A stretch of DNA of 36,945 bases from Comamonadaceae bacterium (GCA_025352965.1 JANXRP010000109.1:1-36945); one strand, 5' to 3'; shown: positions 28,018-36,717, counted from the first letter of the stretch. Translations and numbers: made by a program. Notes: generated from the letters alone by a model not told the origin.

Positions 28018-28890
28018 ATGTTGACCATCCTGTTTGATGGCGTCGCCTATGGGATGCTGCTATTTATCCTTGCCGTAGGCCTTGCCGTGACGATGGGGTT
28101 GATGAACTTCATCAACCTCGCTCACGGTGCGTTTGCGATGGTGGGTGGCTACATCACGGTGCTGCTCATGCAAAAAATGGGCGTGCCGTTTCTGTGGTGC
28201 TTGCCCCTCTCGTTCTTGGGTGCAGCCATACTGGGCGCGGCTTTGGAGGTCACGCTTTATCGCAGGTTATATGGCAAACCGCATCTCGATCAAGTGCTGT
28301 TTTCGATTGGCCTTGTTTTTATGGCGGTGGCCGCAACGGATTACTTCATTGGTTCGACTTTGCAGATCATGCAGCTACCCGAGTTCCTCAAAGGTCGCAC
28401 CGAGCTTTGGATGGACACACCGTTTGCACTGGGTATGGGGCACTACCGTTTGTTCATCATTGCCGTGTGTGCCGCATTGACCGTGGCTTTGCAACTAGTG
28501 CTCTCTAAAACCCGCTTTGGTAGTCGTCTCAGAGCCGCTGTCGATGACCAGCGCGTAGCGGCAGGATTGGGCATCAATGTCAATATTGTGTTTCTCACCA
28601 CGTTTGCTGTGGGTTCAGGGCTGGCGGGGCTTGGCGGGGCGCTGGGTGCCGAAGTGCTAGGGCTCGACCCCACTTTCCCACTCAAGTTCATGGTGTACTT
28701 TTTAATTGTCGTGGCGGTAGGCGGCACGACTACGATCACGGGACCGCTCTTGGCGGCGCTCTTGCTCGGCATTGCCGATGTGGCAGGTAAATACTACATC
28801 CCCAAGATGGGCGCTTTTACGGTGTATTGCTTAATGATTGCGATTTTGATTTGGCGTCCACAAGGATTGTTCTCTCGGGGTAGCAAATGA
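28018..28890 (+). CDS. livH: Liv-type ABC transporter permease LivH (transporter 2)
   Basis: A 290-residue membrane protein with about eight hydrophobic segments and the LivH block GLMNFINLAHGAFAMVGGYI near the N-terminus, the coupling loop RAAVDDQRVAAGLGIN, and a late VAVGGTTTITGPLLAALLLG. It begins 13 bp after the binding-protein gene, and its stop overlaps the livM start (ATGA), so the operon is translationally coupled. Confidence 0.9.
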   Translation: MLTILFDGVAYGMLLFILAVGLAVTMGLMNFINLAHGAFAMVGGYITVLLMQKMGVPFLWCLPLSFLGAAILGAALEVTLYRRLYGKPHLDQVLFSIGLVFMAVAATDYFIGSTLQIMQLPEFLKGRTELWMDTPFALGMGHYRLFIIAVCAALTVALQLVLSKTRFGSRLRAAVDDQRVAAGLGINVNIVFLTTFAVGSGLAGLGGALGAEVLGLDPTFPLKFMVYFLIVVAVGGTTTITGPLLAALLLGIADVAGKYYIPKMGAFTVYCLMIAILIWRPQGLFSRGSK

Positions 28891-29864
28891 CAACTCAGAG
28901 TAGCCCCATCCTACGCTCGCTGCAAAGCGATAGTCGCATCAAAAAATGGGAACCACTGGCGTGGTTGCTCGCATTTGCCGCGCCACTATTGATGCCCAGT
29001 CATTCACTTTTGGTCAGCGAAATCGCTATCACGGCGTTGTTTGCCATGTCGCTCGATTTAATTCTGGGCTATACGGGTATTGTCTCGCTGGGGCATGCCG
29101 CTTTTTTTGGCATGGGTGCGTATAGCGCGGCGCTGTTTGCCAAGCTGGTGATGCCCGAACCGTTGATTGGTTTGTTAGTGGCTACTTTGCTTGCGACCAT
29201 ACTGGGTGCGGCTTGCAGCGTGACGGTGTTGCGTGGCTCAGACCTCACGCGGCTCATGGTGACGCTAGGCGTGGGGCTTATTTTGCTGGAGCTCGCCAAT
29301 AAGCTCGATTGGCTCACAGGCGGTGCAGACGGCTTGCAAGGCGTGGTGATGGGACCTGTGTTGGGGTTATTTGAGTTCGATTTGAACGGAAAAACAGCCG
29401 CGTGGTATTCACTTAGCATCGCACTCTTGCTCTTCATTTTGATGCGTCGCTGGATACATTCGCCGTTTGGCGCTGGCCTTAAAGCTGTGCGCGATAACCG
29501 CCTGCGAGCCGCCAGTATTGGCATCCACGTGAGCCGCCGCATCGCCATCATCTATACGCTGGCGGCAGGCGTTGCAGGTGCAGCAGGCGGACTGATGGCG
29601 CAAACAACAGGCTTTGCATCGCTCGATGTTTTTGCCTTCGATCGCTCTGCCGACTTGATGCTGATGTTGGTTATTGGCGGCACGGGTTGGCTCTGGGGTG
29701 GCATTACGGGCGCGGTGGTTTTCAAGCTGCTTCACACCGTGATTTCTAACCTCACGCCGCAATACTGGACGTTTTGGATTGGACTCTTTTTGGTGGTGCT
29801 CGTGCTGGTAGGACGTGAGCGATTGATGCAGCCTAAGACGTGGTTTCGCAGGAGCGCAGCATGA
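28887..29864 (+). CDS. livM: Liv-type ABC transporter permease LivM (transporter 2)
   Basis: A 325-residue membrane permease with the LivM signature MSLDLILGYTGIVSLGHAAF near residues 53-72, the coupling loop KAVRDNRLRAASIGIHVSR, and a C-terminal GGTGWLWGGITGAVVF. About nine hydrophobic segments. It overlaps livH and livG by 4 bp at either end. Confidence 0.9.
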   Translation: MTTQSSPILRSLQSDSRIKKWEPLAWLLAFAAPLLMPSHSLLVSEIAITALFAMSLDLILGYTGIVSLGHAAFFGMGAYSAALFAKLVMPEPLIGLLVATLLATILGAACSVTVLRGSDLTRLMVTLGVGLILLELANKLDWLTGGADGLQGVVMGPVLGLFEFDLNGKTAAWYSLSIALLLFILMRRWIHSPFGAGLKAVRDNRLRAASIGIHVSRRIAIIYTLAAGVAGAAGGLMAQTTGFASLDVFAFDRSADLMLMLVIGGTGWLWGGITGAVVFKLLHTVISNLTPQYWTFWIGLFLVVLVLVGRERLMQPKTWFRRSAA

Positions 29865-30637
29865 GTGACGTCGTTCTCAGTTGCGCGGGTCTCATCAAAC
29901 GCTTTGGCGGCATTACGGCCACGGATAACGTGACGTTTGATTTGAAGCAAGGCGCACGTCATGCGCTGATTGGCCCGAATGGTGCGGGCAAGACAACGCT
30001 CATCAATTTATTGACGGGCGTGCTAGAGCCCACCGCTGGGCGAATCGAATTGCTGGGCGAGGACATTAGTGCTTTGAGTCAACACGAGCGCGTGCGGCGC
30101 GGCATGGTGCGCACGTTTCAAATTAACCAATTATTTGATACGCTCACGCCGCTGCAAACGCTGGCGATGGTGGTATCTGAAACGCAAGGCTTAGGCGGCA
30201 AGTGGTTGCAAGCATTAGGTGCTGGGCAGCCATCTGTAACTGAGCGCTGTGCCGAGCTACTTGAGCAATTTCATCTCACTGAAGTGATGAACCAGCCGAC
30301 CAAAGTGTTGGCTTATGGCAAGCGCCGTTTGCTAGAGATTGCGATTGCGCTGGCTTGCAATCCCAAAGTTTTGCTGCTTGATGAACCCGTAGCGGGCGTG
30401 CCTGCGGGCGAGCGCGAAGAGCTGTTGCAAACCGTGGCCGCGTTGCCAGCCGATGTATCTATTCTTTTGATTGAGCATGACATGGATTTGGTGTTTGAGT
30501 TCGCCACGCGCATTACCGTGCTGGTCAACGGTGCGGTGCTGACTGAAGGCGCACCAGAGGCGATTGCGAACGATTCGCAAGTTAAAGCCGTGTACCTTGG
30601 GCACTCGCTGGATGCCACGTCAGGGAGAAACTCATGA
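29861..30637 (+). CDS. livG: Liv-type ABC transporter ATP-binding protein LivG (transporter 2)
   Basis: A 258-residue ATPase. Walker A GPNGAGKTTL lies near residue 40, the Q-loop segment is RTFQINQLFDTLTPLQT, the signature is LAYGKRRLLEIAIAL, and Walker B is VLLLDEPVAGVP with catalytic Glu. The ATG giving MSDVVLSCAGLIKRFGG was chosen over an upstream GTG because it overlaps the livM stop as ATGA and has a GGAG ribosome site. Its stop overlaps livF in the same way. Confidence 0.92.
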   Translation: MSDVVLSCAGLIKRFGGITATDNVTFDLKQGARHALIGPNGAGKTTLINLLTGVLEPTAGRIELLGEDISALSQHERVRRGMVRTFQINQLFDTLTPLQTLAMVVSETQGLGGKWLQALGAGQPSVTERCAELLEQFHLTEVMNQPTKVLAYGKRRLLEIAIALACNPKVLLLDEPVAGVPAGEREELLQTVAALPADVSILLIEHDMDLVFEFATRITVLVNGAVLTEGAPEAIANDSQVKAVYLGHSLDATSGRNS

Positions 30638-31338
30638 CAGCACTACTCACGTTAGAAAACGTCAGTGCAGGTTACGGCGAAGCGGTCGTTTTGACCAATA
30701 TCTCGTTGTCCATTCAAGCGGGCGAAACTTTGGCGCTCCTTGGCCGCAACGGTACAGGCAAGACCACACTCATCAACACGCTGGCGGGTGCGACGCGTCA
30801 GCATGGCGGCACGATCACCTTAGACGGTCTATCTCTGCAAAAATTAAAAGCTCACGAGCGTGCGGCTGCTGGCATTGGATGGGTACCGCAAGAGCGCAAC
30901 ATTTTTAAATCGCTAAACGTGGATGAAAACCTGACTGCAGTGGCGAGAGCAGGGCGCTGGACACCCCAGCGTGTGTACGAGATGTTCCCACGCCTTGCCG
31001 AGCGCAAATCCAATATGGGCACGCAGCTATCGGGCGGCGAGCAGCAAATGTTGGCGGTTGGGCGTGCACTCGTGCTCAATCCCAAACTATTGCTCTTGGA
31101 CGAGCCGCTAGAGGGTCTTGCGCCCATCATCGTAGAAGAGTTGCTCGCCGCTATCGCCCGCATCACAAGGGATGAAGGCATGAGCGCCATCATTGTCGAG
31201 CAACATCCGCAGGCGATTTTGAAAATTTCGCACACTGCGATGGTGCTCGATCACGGCACAGTCGTGCATGCTAGCCGTGCGGATGAGTTGCTGAGTCAAC
31301 CCGATCTGTTGGATAAACTTTTGGGCGTTGCGCGGTAA
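30634..31338 (+). CDS. livF: Liv-type ABC transporter ATP-binding protein LivF (transporter 2)
   Basis: A 234-residue ATPase with Walker A GRNGTGKTTL, the LivF segment GIGWVPQERNIFKSLNVDENL, signature [15 protein letters not shown] and Walker B LLLLDEPLEGLAP. It completes the five-gene transporter-2 operon and is followed after 16 bp by an acyl-CoA dehydrogenase gene on the same strand. Confidence 0.92.
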   Translation: MTALLTLENVSAGYGEAVVLTNISLSIQAGETLALLGRNGTGKTTLINTLAGATRQHGGTITLDGLSLQKLKAHERAAAGIGWVPQERNIFKSLNVDENLTAVARAGRWTPQRVYEMFPRLAERKSNMGTQLSGGEQQMLAVGRALVLNPKLLLLDEPLEGLAPIIVEELLAAIARITRDEGMSAIIVEQHPQAILKISHTAMVLDHGTVVHASRADELLSQPDLLDKLLGVAR

Positions 31339-31354
31339 TTTTTGCCAGGAAAAC

Positions 31355-32515
31355 ATGGATTTTTCTCTCAGTAGCGATCAAAAAATGATGATTGAAACGG
31401 TGCGCCGTTTCATCGATGAGGAGTTGCAGCCACTCGAATCAAAAGTTGAAGATGCAGGTGAGTTAGACCTTGAAGCCGCCAAGGCTATACACAGCAAAGC
31501 CATATCCCTTGGGCTTTACGCGATGAATATGCCCGAAAACCTAGGTGGCGCGGGGCTTTCCAACTTTGACCGTATTTTGTGCGAAGAGCAATTTGGTCGT
31601 ACATCCGACATTTTGATTCGTCGTGCTTTTGGCAATGTCTACGAGCCGCTTTTGCATTGCAAGGGCGAACAAATAGAGCGTTGGCTCAAACCCACCGTTG
31701 CTGGCACTCGTACCTGCTCGATTGCGATTACCGAGCCTGGCGCAGGATCTGACGCAGCGGGCATTAAAACGCGTGCTGAAAAAAATGGCAAAGGATGGAT
31801 CCTGAACGGCAGCAAGCACTTTATTAGCGATGGTTTGTGGAGCGATTTCTTCCTTGTCTCGGCTAAAACAGGCGAGAAAGATATTTCCATGTTCATGGTC
31901 GACAAAGGGCTCGCAGGATTTACCGTTGGCAAAGATCAAAAGATGATGGGACTCAGAGGTACGCCGCACATCGAACTCTTTTTTGATAATGTGCAATTAG
32001 AGGACGCAGCACTTTTGGGCGAAGCGGGGCAGGGCTTTAAGCTCGCCATGGGTGCGCTGAACGTGGTGCGCCTCGCGCAAGTGGGCGCTCGTGCTGTGGG
32101 CAAGAGCAGCCATGTGCTGGAGATGATGATTGATTACGCCAATCAGCGCCAGCAGTTCAATACCAAGATTGGCGACTTTCAAATGGTGCAACAACAGATT
32201 GCCGATAGCGTGATCGAGGTCAACGCCGCACGCTGGATGGCCTATCACGCCGCGTGGATGTTAGACCAAGGTTTAGACGCACGCGAGCAAATCGCGATGG
32301 TCAAAGTCTATGCAGCTGAGACGCTTGGGCGCGTGGTGGACCGCGCCGTACAAATCTTTGGCGGCATGGGTTTTTGCAAAGAGCTCTCCATCGAGCGCTA
32401 CTACCGTGATGCGCGTATTTACCGCATCTTTGACGGCACCAGCGAAATCCACCGCGGCGTGATCGCCAAATCGACACTTAAAAAAGGCGCGGTTTTGTTT
32501 GATGTGAACCGATAA
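31355..32515 (+). CDS. acyl-CoA dehydrogenase family protein with Asp at the usual catalytic Glu position
   Basis: A 386-residue flavoprotein of the acyl-CoA dehydrogenase fold: N-terminal helices (MDFSLSSDQKMMIETVRRF), middle beta domain with the FAD/substrate motif ITEPGAGSDAAGIKT and the second motif LNGSKHFISDG, and a C-terminal helical domain with RQQFNTKIGDFQ and VQIFGGMGF. In most relatives the base is Glu in YEGT; here the aligned residue is Asp360 in IFDGTSEIH. The alternative base position used by isovaleryl-type enzymes is not an obvious Glu either (VVRLAQVGARAVG). The ATG was chosen for its AGGAAA ribosome site and family N-terminus. It directly follows transporter 2, so it probably acts on the CoA ester of the imported acid. 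Substrate unknown. Confidence 0.9.
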   Translation: MDFSLSSDQKMMIETVRRFIDEELQPLESKVEDAGELDLEAAKAIHSKAISLGLYAMNMPENLGGAGLSNFDRILCEEQFGRTSDILIRRAFGNVYEPLLHCKGEQIERWLKPTVAGTRTCSIAITEPGAGSDAAGIKTRAEKNGKGWILNGSKHFISDGLWSDFFLVSAKTGEKDISMFMVDKGLAGFTVGKDQKMMGLRGTPHIELFFDNVQLEDAALLGEAGQGFKLAMGALNVVRLAQVGARAVGKSSHVLEMMIDYANQRQQFNTKIGDFQMVQQQIADSVIEVNAARWMAYHAAWMLDQGLDAREQIAMVKVYAAETLGRVVDRAVQIFGGMGFCKELSIERYYRDARIYRIFDGTSEIHRGVIAKSTLKKGAVLFDVNR

Positions 32516-32523
32516 TCGGGTGC

Positions 32524-33780
32524 ATGACCACTTCTTATCTTTTCACTTTGTGTTTCGCAGCTGCCCTGTTAGCTGGTTTTTTGCTCCGATCCTATTTATC
32601 AATGCGGCAAGCGCGCTCGGTGCAGCACAATCGCGACGCTGTTCCTAAAGCCTTTGCCGATAAAGTCTCGCAGGCTAATCACGAAAAAGCAGCAGACTAC
32701 ACATTGGCTAAATTGCGATTGGGCTTTTGGGAAGATGTGCTGGGCTGCATTGTGCTGTTGGGTTGGACACTTTTGGGTGGACTGGCGCTTTTAAATGCTT
32801 CGGTGCTCGAATGGCTGGGTTCAAGCTTTTGGCAGCAAATCGTGTTGATGCTGGCTTTTGTGGTGATTGGCTCCGTCATCGATTTGCCGCTGTCGCTTTA
32901 TCAAACGTTTGGTTTAGAAGCACGTTTTGGTTTTAACAAAACCACATGGAAAACATGGGCGGTTGATTTGGTAAAAGGCGTGGTGTTGGGTGCCGCTATC
33001 GGTCTGCCTTTGCTTGCTTTGGTGCTCTATTTGATGAGCGCAGCGGGCAGTGCGTGGTGGTTTTGGGCTTGGGTGGCATTGTCTTTGTTCAGCTTACTCA
33101 TGATGTGGATTGCTCCCACGGTTTTGATGCCGTTGTTTAATAAATTTACACCTTTAGAAGATGAAGCTTTAAAGGCGCGAGTAACGGCACTGATGCAGCG
33201 CTGCGGCTTTAACGCCAGTGGATTCTTTGTGATGGATGGCAGCAAACGCTCGGCGCATTCCAATGCTTTTTTTGTCGGCTTCGGTTCTACTAAACGCGTG
33301 GTGTTTTACGACACGCTACTCGCACAAATCAACCATGACGAGATGGAAGCGGTGCTGGCACACGAACTCGGTCATGCACACCACAAGCACATCATCAAAC
33401 GCATGGTGATGCAGTTTGTGGTCTCGTTTGTAGGCTTTGCGCTGTTGGGTTGGTTGGCCACGCAAACGTGGTTTTATACGGGTCTGGGTGTGCAGCCGTC
33501 CTTAACAGGCAGTAACGATGCACTGGCACTTTTACTCTTCATGATTGCCGTGCCCGTGTTTATGTTTTTTGTAACACCCCTGTTTTCATGGGGTTCGCGC
33601 AAGGACGAGTTTCAAGCGGACGCGTATGCCGTCAAAAACAGCAGCGGTGTAGCGTTAGCTTCGGCGTTATTGACGCTGTATGAGGACAACGCATCGACGC
33701 TGACGCCCGACCCGCTTTACATGAGCTTTTACGCTTCGCATCCACCTGCGACTGAGCGCTTGGCAAGGTTGACGGTTTGA
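32524..33780 (+). CDS. M48-family zinc membrane endopeptidase (Ste24/CAAX protease-like)
   Basis: A 418-residue inner-membrane protease. The zinc site is HELGH at residues 280-284 with third ligand Glu362 in DEFQADAYA, the M48 arrangement. Membrane segments lie near 5-22, 70-92, 105-125, 150-172, 178-200 and two more after the zinc motif, together with LPLSLYQTFGLEARFGFNK (about 121-139), which is diagnostic for the Ste24-like subgroup rather than HtpX. Bacterial members are thought to act in membrane protein quality control; substrates are not known. The gene follows the acyl-CoA dehydrogenase by 8 bp and overlaps rsgA by 4 bp, so M48-rsgA is a coupled pair. Confidence 0.93.
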   Translation: MTTSYLFTLCFAAALLAGFLLRSYLSMRQARSVQHNRDAVPKAFADKVSQANHEKAADYTLAKLRLGFWEDVLGCIVLLGWTLLGGLALLNASVLEWLGSSFWQQIVLMLAFVVIGSVIDLPLSLYQTFGLEARFGFNKTTWKTWAVDLVKGVVLGAAIGLPLLALVLYLMSAAGSAWWFWAWVALSLFSLLMMWIAPTVLMPLFNKFTPLEDEALKARVTALMQRCGFNASGFFVMDGSKRSAHSNAFFVGFGSTKRVVFYDTLLAQINHDEMEAVLAHELGHAHHKHIIKRMVMQFVVSFVGFALLGWLATQTWFYTGLGVQPSLTGSNDALALLLFMIAVPVFMFFVTPLFSWGSRKDEFQADAYAVKNSSGVALASALLTLYEDNASTLTPDPLYMSFYASHPPATERLARLTV

Positions 33781-34712
33781 ACGCTGGTTTGGTTGTTGGC
33801 TTACACGGCCATCACGTGGTTGTTGAAACGCCAACAGGCGAGCGCGTGATCTGTCACGCTCGCGGCAAAAAAAGCCAATGCGTGGTGGGCGACCGCGTGA
33901 AGTGGCAAGCCAGCAAAGACGAAGGCACGATTGAAAAATTAGAGCCACGTCGCAACTTGCTTTACCGCCAAGACGACATCCGCAGCAAACAATTTGCTGC
34001 TAATTTGGATCAAGTGCTGTTTGTGCTTGCCGCTGAACCCGTGTTTTCCGAGAGCCAACTCGCGCGTGCCTTGATCTCGTGCGAAGCCGCCAAAATCAAA
34101 CCCATTATTGTTCTCAATAAAGCCGATTTGACTGTCCCATTTAACGAGGCAATGGAGCGCCTCGCGCCTTACAAACGCATGGGCTACGAGGTGCTAGGAC
34201 TGTCCATAAAGCCTAAAACCGCACGGCTGGAGACCATGCCCGATATGGCTCGCGAGGCACTCATGCAGTTATTGGCAGGCAAAACCACCTTCGTCATGGG
34301 CGCATCGGGCGTGGGTAAAAGCTCGCTGATTAACCTCTTGCTGCCCGAGGCGGATTTGGCAACTCGCGAGATTTCTACAGCGCTTAATTCGGGCAAACAC
34401 ACAACGACGACGACGAGCTGGTTTTGGCTAAAAGAGGGCGAGGTTGGGAGCAAACAAAGCGCCATCATCGATTCGCCAGGCTTTCAAGAGTTTGGTTTGC
34501 ACCATGTGGACAAAATGTTGCTGGCTAAACTGATGCCCGACTTTGCGCAGTACGATGGCGAGTGCCGTTTTTATAATTGCACGCATTTGCACGAGCCACA
34601 GTGCGCTGTACTAGCGAACGTGTCGGAAGAAGAAGTTGATACCGCCATCAGTCCTTCGCGCCATGCGTTTTATGCAAGAGTGTTCGAAGAGCTTAGTCAA
34701 TCTAAATTTTAA
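33777..34712 (+). CDS. rsgA: ribosome small subunit-dependent GTPase RsgA
   Basis: RsgA is a circularly permuted GTPase that aids late maturation of the 30S subunit. The 311-residue product has an N-terminal OB-fold (about 1-75), then G4 VLNKADL, G1 GASGVGKSSLINLL and G3 DSPGF in permuted order, and a C-terminal zinc knuckle ECRFYNCTHLHEPQCAV. The start is TTG, overlapping the M48 stop as TTGA; an in-frame stop lies seven codons upstream and no ATG or GTG lies between, so TTG is the only reasonable start. The short N-terminal extension relative to relatives is a result. Confidence 0.96.
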   Translation: MNAGLVVGLHGHHVVVETPTGERVICHARGKKSQCVVGDRVKWQASKDEGTIEKLEPRRNLLYRQDDIRSKQFAANLDQVLFVLAAEPVFSESQLARALISCEAAKIKPIIVLNKADLTVPFNEAMERLAPYKRMGYEVLGLSIKPKTARLETMPDMAREALMQLLAGKTTFVMGASGVGKSSLINLLLPEADLATREISTALNSGKHTTTTTSWFWLKEGEVGSKQSAIIDSPGFQEFGLHHVDKMLLAKLMPDFAQYDGECRFYNCTHLHEPQCAVLANVSEEEVDTAISPSRHAFYARVFEELSQSKF

Positions 34713-34724
34713 AAAGGAATCACT

Positions 34725-35069
34725 ATGTCCCCCACAGAACTCATCCGTTGGCAATGGAAGGATTACTCACTGTTCCACGCATCCAAGCTCAATCTGCTGA
34801 TTCACATCGTTGCTGTGCCGGTGTTTTTAGTGGCCAACGTGAGTTTGGTGCTTGCGCTATTGCAGGGCAATGTGTGGCGTGTGGTGGGTAGCTTGATCGA
34901 AATGCTGATCGCCTTTGGCGTACAAGCGATTGGACATGGCAAAGAGAGCAATCCGTCGATTCCGTTTAGCAGTTCCACCAATGCGTTCGGCCGTATCTTT
35001 ATCGAACAGTGGATTAACTTTCCGCGCTTTGTGCTGTCGGGTGCTTGGTATCGGGCTTTGATGGGATAG
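34725..35069 (+). CDS. small membrane protein, Mpo1-like (DUF962-related)
   Basis: A 114-residue protein with two membrane segments (about 22-48 and 50-70). It shows a pattern of the Mpo1/DUF962 group: an N-terminal WQWKDYSLFHASKLNLLIHIVAVP split as WQWKDYSLFH and NLLIHIVAVPVF, and after the second helix QAIGHGKE, with His18, His27 and His71 as possible iron ligands. Yeast Mpo1 is an iron-dependent dioxygenase in fatty acid alpha-oxidation; bacterial relatives are poorly studied. The C-terminal NAFGRIFIEQWINFPRFVLSG is strongly patterned and likely conserved. An AAGGA ribosome site precedes it, 12 bp after rsgA. The function is not established. Confidence 0.6.
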   Translation: MSPTELIRWQWKDYSLFHASKLNLLIHIVAVPVFLVANVSLVLALLQGNVWRVVGSLIEMLIAFGVQAIGHGKESNPSIPFSSSTNAFGRIFIEQWINFPRFVLSGAWYRALMG

Positions 35070-35088
35070 ATTCACTCTGGCGCGCAAC

Positions 35089-35116
35089 TTGCTTGTATGG
35101 AATTGCCCTGCATATT
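35089..35116 (+). promoter_or_regulatory. possible sigma-70 promoter for cynS
   Basis: TTGCTT and CATATT separated by 16 bases lie in the 74-bp gap before cynS, which is followed by a strong AAGGAG ribosome site. The match is modest (3 of 6 and 4 of 6). Confidence 0.3.
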
Positions 35117-35143
35117 TCCATTTCTTACTTTTAAGGAGCTCGC

Positions 35144-35587
35144 ATGAATCGCAACGACATTACAGAAAAAATTATCACTGCCAAGGTGTCTAAGGGCATT
35201 ACTTGGGCATCAGTCGCTAAAAAAGTGGGTGAATCGAAAGAGTGGGTGACAGCGGCTTGTCTTGGGCAGATGACTTTGAGCGTAGCGCAGGCCAAGATCG
35301 TAGGCAAGATTTTTGGGCTAACTGCAGAAGAGCAAAAATGGTTGCAAGTCGTGCCCTACAAGGGCAGTCTGCCCACACCTGTTCCTACCGATCCACTTAT
35401 CTATCGCTGGTACGAAATCGTGAGTGTTTATGGCACGACGATTAAGGAATTGATTCACGAAGAGTTTGGAGACGGCATCATGAGTGCGATTGATTTTTCA
35501 ATGGACATCGTGCGCGAGCCTGATCCCAAAGGTGATCGCGTCAACGTGGTGCTCTCAGGTAAATTTTTGCCGTACAAAACCTATTGA
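35144..35587 (+). CDS. cynS: cyanate hydratase (cyanase)
   Basis: Cyanase converts cyanate and bicarbonate to ammonia and carbon dioxide (via carbamate), detoxifying cyanate and supplying nitrogen. The 147-residue product has the helical N-terminal domain and the C-terminal catalytic domain; Arg88 and Glu91 in YRWYEIV and Ser114 in GIMSAIDFSM line up with the catalytic Arg96, Glu99 and Ser122 of the E. coli enzyme with a constant offset of eight. An AAGGAG ribosome site precedes the ATG. No carbonic anhydrase, cyanate transporter or cynR-like gene is nearby. Its stop overlaps the dinB stop on the other strand by 7 bp in total. Confidence 0.96.
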   Translation: MNRNDITEKIITAKVSKGITWASVAKKVGESKEWVTAACLGQMTLSVAQAKIVGKIFGLTAEEQKWLQVVPYKGSLPTPVPTDPLIYRWYEIVSVYGTTIKELIHEEFGDGIMSAIDFSMDIVREPDPKGDRVNVVLSGKFLPYKTY

Positions 35588-36717
35588 TCCTGCGATAAGT
35601 GCCCGACGCGTACGCCTAGTAAACGTATGCGTTTCTCCAGCGGCATCCGCTTTAAAGCCAAGCCAGCAGAGGCTCGCAGGCCTGTGGCATCGTTCAAGGG
35701 CGTGTCCACTGTATGGTCGCGCGTAGCGGTTTTAAAGTCGTCGTATTTGACCTTTACGCCAATCGTTTTTCCCTTGTAGCCTTTGCGCTGCAGGTCTTCG
35801 GCCAGCCGCTCACACAGCCTTGTGAAGATGGCACCCAACTCGGCTTTGTCGCGTACCGCGTGCATGTCGCGCTCAAACGTGGTCTCGCGGCTAATGGTGA
35901 CGGGCTCACTGCTTGTCTCTAGCTCGCGCTCATCCAAACCCCACGCCGCGCGGCTCATCCAACTGCCCGTGGCGTTGCCGAAATGCTCAATCAGCGTCGC
36001 TTCGTTTCGCGCTGCCAATTGCCCAATGGTTTTAATGCCAAGTTGCGTGAGCTTTGCTTCCGCCTTGGGGCCAATGCCGTTAATTTTGCGCACCGCCAGC
36101 GGCCAGATTTTGCCCTGCACATCATCCTCGTAAATCACAGACACGCCGTTTGGTTTATCGAACTCGCTCGCCATTTTTGCCAGCAGCTTGTTGGGCGCAA
36201 CACCAACCGAGCAGGTGAGTCCTGTGGCTTCAAAAATCGCGCGTTGTAGTTGTTCGGCCAGCGCTCGTCCGCCTTCCACTTGCCCACCAATGATGCCTGT
36301 GAAATCGATATACACCTCATCCACGCCACGGTCTTCCATCACGGGGCAAAGCTCCAAAATTACAGCCTTGAACGCCCGCGAGTATTTGCGGTACTCGTCA
36401 AAATCCACGGGCAACAAAATCGCATCGGGGCACAGCTTGGCAGCCTTCATCAGTCCCATCGCCGAGCCCACACCAAAAGCACGCGCCGCATAAGTGGCGG
36501 TGGTAATCACGCCGCGCCCTGTGTAGGTGTGCAGACGCGGGAATTCGTCAAGGTGGATTTCGTGTAGGCCACGTCCATTAAGGCTTGCAAGCATGGCGTT
36601 ATCCTCGCGCCGTCTGCCGCCGCCAATTACCACGGGCAAGCCTTTGAGCTGCGGATAGCGCAAGAGCTCCACCGACGCGTAAAACGCGTCCATGTCGAGG
36701 TGGGTAATGCGGCGCAT
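35581..36717 (-). CDS. dinB: DNA polymerase IV (Y family)
   Basis: DinB is an error-prone translesion polymerase. The 378-residue product has the palm motifs HLDMDAFYASVE (first catalytic Asp at the N-terminus) and RGVDEVYIDFTG (Asp-Glu pair), the thumb HhH segment INGIGPKAEAKLTQLGI, and a little-finger domain ending KRIRLLGVRVGHLSQ. It carries the longer finger insertion near residues 32-70 (GGRRREDNAM to HTYTGRGVITTATYAA) seen in betaproteobacterial DinB. It lacks an obvious C-terminal beta-clamp motif of the QLxLF kind, though the ending is short. No LexA box was seen upstream. It is divergent from the toxin gene at the right edge. Confidence 0.95.
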   Translation of the reverse strand: MRRITHLDMDAFYASVELLRYPQLKGLPVVIGGGRRREDNAMLASLNGRGLHEIHLDEFPRLHTYTGRGVITTATYAARAFGVGSAMGLMKAAKLCPDAILLPVDFDEYRKYSRAFKAVILELCPVMEDRGVDEVYIDFTGIIGGQVEGGRALAEQLQRAIFEATGLTCSVGVAPNKLLAKMASEFDKPNGVSVIYEDDVQGKIWPLAVRKINGIGPKAEAKLTQLGIKTIGQLAARNEATLIEHFGNATGSWMSRAAWGLDERELETSSEPVTISRETTFERDMHAVRDKAELGAIFTRLCERLAEDLQRKGYKGKTIGVKVKYDDFKTATRDHTVDTPLNDATGLRASAGLALKRMPLEKRIRLLGVRVGHLSQDQ

